Below, piece by piece: positions 1-6,523 of a stretch of DNA of 64,000 bases. The notes beneath the pieces were generated by a model. The model searched no databases, was not told the DNA's origin, and was given only the letters and a program-made list of their open reading frames with translations. The stretch is taken from contig JBGFRO010000020.1 in assembly GCA_041695085.1 (NCBI GenBank), positions 62,001 to 126,000 on the forward strand, given 5' to 3'. The first letter of the stretch is position 1. Every line of letters starts with the position of its first letter. Made by a program: the position numbers and the translations under genes. The DNA is from DYFT01 sp041695085 (GTDB lineage: Bacteria > Bacteroidota > Ignavibacteria > UBA10030).

Positions 1-2
1 AT

Positions 3-1640
3 GCCGGCTTCGATCTCAAGTATCATGCAGGTTCCGGCCTCACCATCGACGCCACGTTCAATCCCGACTTCGGACAGGTGGAGGCGGACCCCGCCGTTCT
101 GAACCTTTCAACGTTTGAGACCCTCTATCCGGAGAAGCGTCCCTTCTTCATCGAAGGCTCTCAGATCCTTCGGTTCACCACGTTTGGGGGAGATTTCGGT
201 CCCGGTTTGTTTTACTCCCGCCGCATCGGTCGTGCCTTGCGCGTCTCCGCTCCGGACGGAGGGCATGTTGAAGACGAGCCGCGCTTTGCCACTATTCTCG
301 GCGCAGCGAAGATTTCCGGAAAGACATCGAGTGGGCTTTCGCTGGGGGTTCTTGAGGCCGTTACGAGCGAGGAAACTGCCACGCTGGTAGATGCTGCGGG
401 GCGTCGTACGAAGACCGTCGTTGAACCTCTCGCAAATTATAGTCTCATACGACTCCGCCAGGATCTACTTCAAAACTCGAATGTGGGAATGATTTTGACC
501 TCCGTGAACAAACGGAACCGCTTGCCTGCATTCACCACGGGGGTCGACTGGAATTTGAGGTTCGACGAAAGCATGTATCGCATTGACGGATTCCTCGCTG
601 GTTCGAAGACGACGGATGCATCGGGTCGACGCATCGATGGCTCAGCAGGAAAGCTAAACTTCAACAAGGATGGGGGTCCGCATTGGCGCGGGTACGTATC
701 GTTTGATTTCACGTCAAAGAACTACAACATCAACGATATCGGTTTCTTCCGACGGCCGAACGACTACGGCTGGTTGGCACGAGTCCTTTATCGTGACGAT
801 GAGGTGACTCGTTTTAAGAGAATCTACAATGTGAGCGCCAACTGGCACCTGCGAAGAAACTTTGACGGGGTGGAATTGATCCATTCGACCGAACTGCGCG
901 GATACGTTTTGTTTCCGAATTATTGGGAGGTGAGTCTGGAAGTGGGATATGACGGGGGGAAGTATGACGATCGTGAAACACGGGGCCGCGGTTTGTTCCG
1001 CAAGGCAGAGAGCCGGTCCGCACGCCTAGAGATTGAATCTGATTCCCGTGAGAATGTCGTGGGCGAGATTGAGATCGAGGTGGAGAGAGATAATCGAAGT
1101 GGGAGATCGTACGGCGTGGGACTTGAATTGGAGCTGAAGCCGGCGACGAATCTCACATTGCAGTTTCAAATCGCGCACGTACGACGCGAGAACCGCCTCG
1201 TGTGGCTCTCGAATCCCTCAGCCCCGCTGTTGCCCGATGGCCGCGGGTACGCGCTCGCAGGTGAACGAACCACGTTGGAATGGGATCTGACGACGCGGGG
1301 TTCGTTTGTGTTCACGCGCGACTTATCGTTACAGGTGTATGCTCAACTCTTCTTCGCGAAGGGGTATCATCGCAACCTTGCGGCCATGACGTCGCCGGAA
1401 ACGTTCGTCGCCATGCCGGATGCGACGTGGCCCGATTTCAATTCGCTCTCTCTCAACTCGAACGTCGTCTTAAGGTGGGAGTACCTGCCGGGCAGCACGA
1501 TGTTTCTCGTTTGGTCGCAAGCGAGACAAGGGGAGCATAACAGTGCCTCGACATCGTTCGGCGATGATTTTCGCAACACGTTCAAGCTCCCGCTCGAAAA
1601 TGTTCTGCTCCTCAAGATCAGTTACTGGCTGAGTTGGTAA
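3..1640 (+). CDS. DUF5916 outer-membrane protein, C-terminal part (5' end outside window)
   Basis: The reading frame is open from base 3, so the gene starts before the window. The first visible residues run into the signature FNPDFGQVEADP, then an FETLYPEKRPFFIEG block. This is the hallmark of DUF5916 proteins, which usually follow a family 9 carbohydrate-binding-like domain in long secreted proteins of Bacteroidota and relatives. The rest is rich in alternating aromatic and charged strands (for example FTSKNYNINDIGFFRRPNDYG) and ends in aromatic residues, SYWLSW, as outer-membrane beta-barrels do. The role in the family is unknown; hydrolase or transport annotations exist but are unproven. 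No downstream partner is transcribed with it: a roughly 310-base non-coding stretch follows. Confidence 0.85.
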   Translation, partial: AGFDLKYHAGSGLTIDATFNPDFGQVEADPAVLNLSTFETLYPEKRPFFIEGSQILRFTTFGGDFGPGLFYSRRIGRALRVSAPDGGHVEDEPRFATILGAAKISGKTSSGLSLGVLEAVTSEETATLVDAAGRRTKTVVEPLANYSLIRLRQDLLQNSNVGMILTSVNKRNRLPAFTTGVDWNLRFDESMYRIDGFLAGSKTTDASGRRIDGSAGKLNFNKDGGPHWRGYVSFDFTSKNYNINDIGFFRRPNDYGWLARVLYRDDEVTRFKRIYNVSANWHLRRNFDGVELIHSTELRGYVLFPNYWEVSLEVGYDGGKYDDRETRGRGLFRKAESRSARLEIESDSRENVVGEIEIEVERDNRSGRSYGVGLELELKPATNLTLQFQIAHVRRENRLVWLSNPSAPLLPDGRGYALAGERTTLEWDLTTRGSFVFTRDLSLQVYAQLFFAKGYHRNLAAMTSPETFVAMPDATWPDFNSLSLNSNVVLRWEYLPGSTMFLVWSQARQGEHNSASTSFGDDFRNTFKLPLENVLLLKISYWLSW

Positions 1641-1691
1641 CTGATGTTACGCAAACAGCCTTTTTCGATGTTTTCAAGGTTCCTTTTGGAT

Positions 1692-1721
1692 GTTACTTTC
1701 TTTGGTGCCAAAGAAAGTAAC
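1692..1721. repeat. perfect 14-bp palindrome in intergenic DNA
   Basis: Two perfect 14-base arms, GTTACTTTCTTTGG (1692-1705) and its complement (1708-1721), are separated by only TG. It lies in the 310-base gap between the DUF5916 gene and rlmD, about 50 bases after the DUF5916 stop. There is no T-tract after it, so it is a poor intrinsic terminator. The surrounding bases 1722-1950 hold no supportable gene. It may be a dispersed repeat unit of the REP type; no second copy was noticed in this window. Confidence 0.7.
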
Positions 1722-1950
1722 CAAGAACTTGTGGCTCGGGAAGAACCTTGCACGGTTTGTCGGTGCAGTGTTCTCTTGTGATCATAACGACGACGAACGT
1801 TGACTTGTTCGAGCGAACACTGCAGTCTGAATTCTTCTGTTTTGAATAGCAAGGCATTACCAATGCCATAACCAACCCCGCAGGGGTTGAATAACAACGT
1901 CTCGCTTTGATAAGGGCAAGAAGATCCTAACAGGAAACGTACGTCAATCT

Positions 1951-3417
1951 ATGCTCCGACGAGGAGACGAAATCGAATTGCGCATCGACGATGCGGCTTT
2001 TGAGGGGAAAACCGTCGCCCGCCACGAAGGATTCGTGGTCTTCGTCGAAGGGGGTGTGCCGGGGGATCAGGTAATCGCACGAATCGTAAAGGCAAAGAAA
2101 AACTTCGCCGAGGCGAGGATTGTCCGCATCCTCTCCCCCTCCCGGGAACGTGTAGAGCCGCGTTGCCGACACTTTGGCGTCTGCGGTGGATGCAAGTGGC
2201 AACACGTCGATTACGCTGCACAGCTTCGCTTCAAAGAGCAACATGTGGCCGATGCCTTCAAGCGGATCGGTGGATTTTCCGGCTTTCAACTTCTACCCAT
2301 TATCGGTTCCGACGCTCCTTACTATTACCGGAACAAAATGGAATTTTCGTTCTCCAACCGACAATGGCTTGCAACGCGACCGAATCAGGTCGACGAGACG
2401 GAATTCGAGGAAGATGTGTACCTCGGCCTCCACGTCCCTCAACGGTACGACAAAGTACTCGATTTGCAGGAATGTCATCTCCCACTTCTCCCGCATGGTA
2501 TGGAGTCCCCCCCATTATCGGATCAAAGCGATGTGACGCCGCTTGCTCTTCAGGTGTTGAAGGTTACGCGCGAGTTCGCTCGCGACCGGAAACTCGATGT
2601 CTATCGTTCGGAGTCGCACTCCGGTTATCTCCGTTTCCTCGTCGTCCGGCAAAGCGTGAGACGTGGGGAGGCCATGGTGAACCTTGTGACATTCGAAGAT
2701 CGCCCGTACGTGATGCAAGCATACACCAATGCACTGTTACAAGAGATTTCTCAGATCACGACCGTTGTCAACACGATCAATGACAAACGGGCACAAATAG
2801 CGTACGGGGACATCGAGAAGGTCTATGCAGGTGAGGGGGTCATTTACGAAGAATTGGGTGGGTTAACGTTTCGGATCTCCGCGAGCTCGTTCTTTCAAAC
2901 CAACACGCTGCAAGCCGAGAAGCTCTATGGTGTGGCAAAAGATGTTGCCGGGTTAAAAGGGAGTGAGATGGTGTGGGATCTTTATTCGGGGATCGGCTCG
3001 ATTGCCCTTTTCATCGCCGATGCAGCGCAACAGGTTGTCGGGATCGAGTCGGTTGAAAGCGCCGTTCTTGATGCAAGGCGTAACGCGGAGCTCAATCGTG
3101 TAGAGAATTGCTCCTTCATACTTGGTGATCTGAAGGATCGGTTGACGAACGACACCGATTGGATGAAATCACATCCTCCCCCCGATCTTCTCCTCATCGA
3201 TCCTCCCCGCAGCGGCATGCATCCGAAAGTAGTACAGGAAATTCTTGACCTCGCGCCTCCGCGTATCGTGTACGTCAGCTGTAATCCCTCCACCCAAGCT
3301 CGCGACGTCAAGCTTCTCTGCGATGTGAAATATCACCTACTGAAGCTTCAACCAGTGGATATGTTTCCGCACACCTACCATGTCGAGAACGTAGCGAGTC
3401 TTCAGCTCGTACCATGA
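1951..3417 (+). CDS. rlmD: 23S rRNA (uracil-5-)-methyltransferase, RlmD/TrmA family
   Basis: This is a SAM-dependent RNA m5U methyltransferase of 488 residues. An N-terminal TRAM domain (about residues 1-62) is followed by the iron-sulfur cysteines C72, C78 and C81 (CRHFGVCGGC) and probably the cysteine in LQECHLP, which bind a 4Fe-4S cluster in RumA/RlmD. The C-terminal Rossmann fold shows WDLYSGIGSIALF, the LIDPPRSG motif and the catalytic cysteine in VYVSCNPST. The family modifies U1939 or U747 of 23S rRNA, or U54 of tRNA; the target cannot be decided by eye, and RlmD is chosen for the Fe-S motif and length. It starts at ATG 1951. A toxin-antitoxin locus converges on its 3' end, and a diverged copy of the last 25 codons lies 700 bases downstream. 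Confidence 0.88.
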   Translation: MLRRGDEIELRIDDAAFEGKTVARHEGFVVFVEGGVPGDQVIARIVKAKKNFAEARIVRILSPSRERVEPRCRHFGVCGGCKWQHVDYAAQLRFKEQHVADAFKRIGGFSGFQLLPIIGSDAPYYYRNKMEFSFSNRQWLATRPNQVDETEFEEDVYLGLHVPQRYDKVLDLQECHLPLLPHGMESPPLSDQSDVTPLALQVLKVTREFARDRKLDVYRSESHSGYLRFLVVRQSVRRGEAMVNLVTFEDRPYVMQAYTNALLQEISQITTVVNTINDKRAQIAYGDIEKVYAGEGVIYEELGGLTFRISASSFFQTNTLQAEKLYGVAKDVAGLKGSEMVWDLYSGIGSIALFIADAAQQVVGIESVESAVLDARRNAELNRVENCSFILGDLKDRLTNDTDWMKSHPPPDLLLIDPPRSGMHPKVVQEILDLAPPRIVYVSCNPSTQARDVKLLCDVKYHLLKLQPVDMFPHTYHVENVASLQLVP

Positions 3418-3450
3418 CGGCATGATGATTCGTAATTACAAGCCGATGCA

Positions 3451-3737
3451 TCAGTACACTTCTTCATGCGTTCCAATATCGACCAAGAGAATGACTTCGT
3501 TGTTCCTGGATTTCTCACGGACGAGTTCAAATACGATTCGACAATCGTATGCAACACTGCAAGCCCACAACCCTTCGAGTTTCCCCTTGAGTTTGTGCGT
3601 ATCAAGCAATGGATGGAAGGGATTGCTGGCGAGAAGTTCGAGAGTGAAAATATCTGATGATGAAGAAAAGGCTTGTGTTTCGTGGCCTTCTTAAATGCCC
3701 GTTCGAAACTTTTGCCCCAAACCAACTCGTGAGTCAT
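3451..3737 (-). pseudogene. YafQ/RelE-family mRNA interferase toxin, disrupted by a frameshift
   Basis: The first about 29 codons (MTHELVWGKSFERAFKKATK...) read as the start of a RelE/YafQ toxin. After the codons for HHQ the homology continues in another frame: IFTLELLASNPFHPLLD, THKLKGKLEGLWACSVAYD, then EVILLVDIGTHEEVY and a stop at 3451-3453. The blocks NPFHPLL, HKLKGKL, WACSV-YD-RI and IGTHEEVY are the classic signature of this family. One base appears to be missing near 3650. Without correction the frame runs on to 3402 into the end of rlmD with unrelated sequence. The toxin overlaps the upstream antitoxin gene by 4 bases (ATGA). Either a real inactivating mutation or an assembly error. 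Confidence 0.8.
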
Positions 3738-3946
3738 TCTTGAAGAGCTTTTCTTAGGTCATCGATGCTGCCTCTTCTTGCTTTCCCTGCTGTGAATGAC
3801 CTCTTGAGGTCTTTAGCGTTTAGCGCAATCTCCTCTCTTCTCTTGTCAATCAAACGGAGGCGCAGAATTTCCAAAAGTTTTTCTTGATCATCACGGTTAA
3901 GACGTTCAACCTGTTCAAGGGCTTCATTAAAGATGGTTGTATGCAT
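3734..3946 (-). CDS. antitoxin of a YafQ/RelE-type toxin-antitoxin pair
   Basis: A 70-residue acidic/basic helical protein beginning MHTTIFNEALEQVERL with the block DDQEKLLEILRLRLIDKRREEIA. This matches the small antitoxins usually encoded directly before YafQ/RelE-like toxins in Bacteroidota, cyanobacteria and Chlorobi. It ends in a short charged tail, DDLRKALQE, likely the toxin-binding part. A strong AGGAG lies about 8 bases before the ATG at 3946. A promoter of the local type sits at 3977-4007 with a small palindrome over the -7 box, compatible with autorepression. The gene is intact although its toxin partner is frameshifted. Confidence 0.8.
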   Translation of the reverse strand: MHTTIFNEALEQVERLNRDDQEKLLEILRLRLIDKRREEIALNAKDLKRSFTAGKARRGSIDDLRKALQE

Positions 3947-3969
3947 GGGCGCTTCTCCTTTAACTGTTC

Positions 3970-3983
3970 ACCTTCGTAAAGGT
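3970..3983. promoter_or_regulatory. possible antitoxin operator palindrome
   Basis: ACCTT (3970-3974) and AAGGT (3979-3983) form a 14-base palindrome with a 4-base centre. It overlaps the -7 box of the toxin-antitoxin promoter, the usual place for an autorepressor operator. The arms are short, so chance is possible. Confidence 0.4.
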
Positions 3984-4007
3984 AGAACAATCTCTGACGA
4001 GAATCAA
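3977..4007 (-). promoter_or_regulatory. promoter of the YafQ-type toxin-antitoxin locus
   Basis: On the minus strand TTG (4005-4007), 20 bases, then TACCTTTA (3977-3984). This fits the TTG-N19/20-TAnnTTTG pattern seen before several other genes here. It lies about 30 bases upstream of the antitoxin start at 3946. Confidence 0.6.
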
Positions 4008-4083
4008 CTTATGCAGAATGCCGGGCGCACCTTCGCCGCGGTGAGATCTCCAAGAGGAAATGGAACAAGAATTATTCTACGCA

Positions 4084-4176
4084 AGTCCTCTTGCGAAACC
4101 CCAGCCCGTTGATATGTTTCCGTACACTTACCAAGTCGAGAAGGTTGCCGTTCTTCAGCGGTCCACTGCAACGTAG
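4084..4176 (+). pseudogene. remnant of the 3' end of a second rlmD-like gene
   Basis: In frame the DNA encodes QPVDMFPYTYQVEKVAVLQ, then RSTAT and a stop at 4174-4176. This parallels the last residues of the intact methyltransferase, QPVDMFPHTYHVENVASLQ. Nucleotide identity over the aligned end is roughly 80 per cent by eye, so it is not a recent exact duplication. Upstream of about 4084 the similarity fades. The toxin-antitoxin locus lies between the intact gene and this fragment, so the fragment may mark an older rlmD copy displaced by replacement or insertion. The 3947-4083 stretch otherwise holds only the toxin-antitoxin promoter. Confidence 0.7.
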
Positions 4177-4177
4177 A

Positions 4178-4790
4178 TCATCTCCCTCTCTTTGTCGTAA
4201 TAAGGATCACCCGATCGCTTGTGCCGGGACCGAAGTTCGGCGCTGCCCCAACCCAACGGGAGATCTCTATCGTTTCAATCTGATTCACGTCGATGATGTT
4301 GTCGAGCGAACCGGCAAGGTATTGCACGTACGCTCCGTCGAGGTAGATGAGGTAAGGAGACCACGAGCGGGGAGGGGGATGCGTCGTGGTGCGAGGGGGG
4401 GGGGTAACAGCGCCACCCGGTTCGAACGAGCGAAGAACATCAGAAAGCCGTTTCGCGCCGCTTTTTTGAATCTGTTCCACGGTGATGGATGTGCTGGTGC
4501 GGGTCTGCTGGAAACCGCGGAGCGTGTCGGAAGATTGCGTGATCTCGATATCCGGCAATGAATTGGGTTCCTCGTACTTCTCGACTGTGAACGTCACCTC
4601 TCAGACGCTTTGAGCCTGAGGAGATGAATGCGCTTCCGATACGTAACGTGGCGGAATTCGACGACATACAAATCGGGACGGAGGTTGCGGATTTCGAAGT
4701 AGCCTGTGCTGTCCGGTGCAGCGCGGAAGGGATGATGAATGGGTGGGATTCCACGTTTCCGGAATTCTCCCCGACCGCGGACTAGCGAGG
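4178..4790 (-). pseudogene. plug-only SusC-like protein, frameshifted
   Basis: The 3' part (GTG at 4597 to stop at 4178) encodes PNSLPDIEITQSSDTLRGF, then ITVEQIQKSGAKRLSDVLRS, a predicted TonB plug, and ends PYLIYLDGAYVQYL...ETIEISRW...DRVILITTKRGR. Upstream, in another frame, lies DSTGYFEIRNLRPDLYVVEF, the end of a carboxypeptidase-regulatory-like domain. That frame ends at a TGA inside AGGTGACG, where the plug frame begins one base earlier. So one open gene has probably lost a base near 4600. Its domain order matches the intact genes at 4806-5651 and 43090-43839. The 5' limit is uncertain because no good start is visible; homologous sequence begins before about 4790. A -1 programmed shift cannot be excluded. 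Confidence 0.6.
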
Positions 4791-4805
4791 AAATGCCAGG
4801 ATGTG

Positions 4806-5651
4806 CTATAACAGGAGAATCGAGATCAGAAGCGTCGCTCCGGCGACTCCAACGACGTACAGAATTTTCTCGAAGAGCGACAATACCGTAGGAGGAGGCT
4901 GTGGAGTAGTCTCCACGACGATGACTCCATCACGTCCTTCGTGTCCATACATATGCGACTCAGGTGCTTCGAGAATGACGATCTCATCGATCTCTTCAGG
5001 TTTGATGAGAAAACCGAGTGCCAAGGGACTTTTGCCGATTTTCACGCCATTGAGGATCACGAGAGGATTATACATTTGCAGGTCGCTGAACCGAGGCCGA
5101 TAAACCCGGCGGGAAGTCTTATGGAGATCAATGAAGACATCGGATCCCATGACTGTAACGAAGGCACCGGGCATCATAAAACGAATGAGGTCGCCAAACT
5201 CCCGAACCCCCGTTTTCTCGATGTCCGCTCGTGTAAAGACACGCCCACTCACTCCCTTCCAGTAGTCGGTTGATTTGGGACGGTTGGCTGTTACCTCGAC
5301 TTCTTGCATCAAAATAGTACGTTTTTCAAGCTGCACGTCGTACGACAGAAAACCGCCCCGTTCAAGCCGGATCGTATCTCGTCGTTGTTCGTACGAAACG
5401 TGGGAGAAGAGAATAACACACACACCAAGGTTGACCGGCCCAATGAAGTAGGTGCCGTTGGCATCAGAGGCACGACCAACGTTCGTGCCGACGATGAGTA
5501 CGTTGACTCCCGTAAGCCGTTCGCCTGTTTGGGCATCGGTAATGCTGCCCACGAGATATGCTGTAGAGTCTGTTATGAGCGGTTGGGAGAGGAGCGACGT
5601 GGAAGTACCAACGAGAACCGTAAGCGTGAATATGATAGTCCTACCGGCCAT
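4806..5651 (-). CDS. plug-only SusC-like membrane protein (carboxypeptidase-like domain plus TonB plug, no barrel)
   Basis: 281 residues: a signal peptide (MAGRTIIFTLTVLVGTSTSLLSQ), then a carboxypeptidase-regulatory-like domain (AYLVGSITDAQTGERLTGVN...ASDANGTYFI), the usual SusC linker (MQEVEVTANRP), and a plug-like part with FTRADIEKTGVREFGDLIRF, PLVILNGVKIG and GRDGVIVVETT. In true SusC/RagA proteins a 700-residue beta-barrel follows. Here the protein instead ends in one hydrophobic segment, LYVVGVAGATLLISILLL, predicted to span a membrane. Function is not known. It lies downstream of the SusC-SusD-lipoprotein operon and upstream of a broken paralogue. The start ATG 5651 has an AAAGAAG-type ribosome site. 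Confidence 0.75.
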   Translation of the reverse strand: MAGRTIIFTLTVLVGTSTSLLSQPLITDSTAYLVGSITDAQTGERLTGVNVLIVGTNVGRASDANGTYFIGPVNLGVCVILFSHVSYEQRRDTIRLERGGFLSYDVQLEKRTILMQEVEVTANRPKSTDYWKGVSGRVFTRADIEKTGVREFGDLIRFMMPGAFVTVMGSDVFIDLHKTSRRVYRPRFSDLQMYNPLVILNGVKIGKSPLALGFLIKPEEIDEIVILEAPESHMYGHEGRDGVIVVETTPQPPPTVLSLFEKILYVVGVAGATLLISILLL

Positions 5652-5731
5652 CTTCTTTCACCATTTCACCGGACGATCGGCCTTCGTGCGGCAGCGAGAG
5701 TGTCGATCAACGAACAGAGCCGCACGAGATG

Positions 5732-6433
5732 CTACGACGTTTCGCCGATTGCAATCGTGAACACATCAAAATACTTGAGCAGATTTGTCTCGATTTGCTC
5801 TTTGTTTCTCGGATCATTGGGATTAAGGAGTCCGTTGCCGTCGGTTTTCAGAAACCACTGTCGCCAGTTTCCGCGGAGGCGGGCTTCAAGGTAGCCGTTA
5901 TAATCGGGCAATCGGACGTTAGTAGTGAAGTCGTACTGAACCGCCTTTACCAGTTTAGAGCGAAAACGGAATACGGTGCGGTTGTACACGCCGATGATGG
6001 AAACCGAGTAGATATTTGTCACCCGGCCGGTCGTTCCATCCCGTTCAACCAGGTCGGGATCGGCAGCTGGTAAGGCTGCCTCGGAAGGAACGACGATGGC
6101 ATAGCGGATTCCTTCAAAGGTTCCTCCGCCCAACGCCCCCGTGCCGATGGTGTACGATTCCGCAAAGCCGTGCACGTACGATGCGAGGCGAGGTTTGGGC
6201 TCGAACCGCTCCGGTGCTTGACCTGCCTTGCGCACGCTGATTGAATCGATGAACATCTTAAAGCTGACGACGGTGAGGGTGTCGTTTCCGACGTTATAAT
6301 CCTCACCGGCGCCGGGGATGGTAAGAGAGAGCGAAAAAACATTCGGCTCGCGAATCGGATCTGTCGGGAGAAGACACGAGGAACTCGATACACTGAGAAG
6401 AGCGGCGAGCCCAAAGGCAAGGCAGAAACGCAT
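5732..6433 (-). CDS. lipoprotein of unknown function in a SusCD operon
   Basis: 233 residues beginning MRFCLAFGLAALLSVSSSSC, a lipoprotein signal with the lipobox cysteine in SSSC. The mature part contains FSLSLTIPGAGEDYNVGND, then VVSFKMFIDSISVRKAG and DFTTNVRLPDYNGYLEARLR, consistent with a beta-rich surface or periplasmic domain. I do not recognise a named family. It is the third gene of the SusC-SusD operon, separated from susD by about 90 bases that contain a 13-bp stem-loop, so it may be a substrate-binding accessory lipoprotein like other SusD neighbours. ATG 6433 is preferred over 6448 because AGGAT lies 6 bases before it. Confidence 0.7.
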   Translation of the reverse strand: MRFCLAFGLAALLSVSSSSCLLPTDPIREPNVFSLSLTIPGAGEDYNVGNDTLTVVSFKMFIDSISVRKAGQAPERFEPKPRLASYVHGFAESYTIGTGALGGGTFEGIRYAIVVPSEAALPAADPDLVERDGTTGRVTNIYSVSIIGVYNRTVFRFRSKLVKAVQYDFTTNVRLPDYNGYLEARLRGNWRQWFLKTDGNGLLNPNDPRNKEQIETNLLKYFDVFTIAIGETS

Positions 6434-6452
6434 GACGATCCTCAACATCAGA

Positions 6453-6493
6453 AACGCAAAGCCGCCCGCGTCGTGCGGTAGCGGCTTTGCGTT
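6453..6493 (-). terminator. intercistronic stem-loop between susD and lipoprotein gene
   Basis: AACGCAAAGCCGC (6453-6465) pairs perfectly with GCGGCTTTGCGTT (6481-6493) around a 15-base loop, in the gap after the susD stop. On the minus strand only a short TTTCT follows, so it would be a weak terminator or an mRNA-stabilising hairpin that sets the susC-susD to lipoprotein ratio. Confidence 0.6.
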
Positions 6494-6523
6494 CGTTCAT
6501 TATATGCTGCAATCGATGGAAGG

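Noticed and set aside
3402..3737. A 111-residue protein read straight through the YafQ-type toxin locus
   Set aside because: Family motifs appear only when the frame is changed near 3650; the straight reading ends inside rlmD with unrelated sequence.
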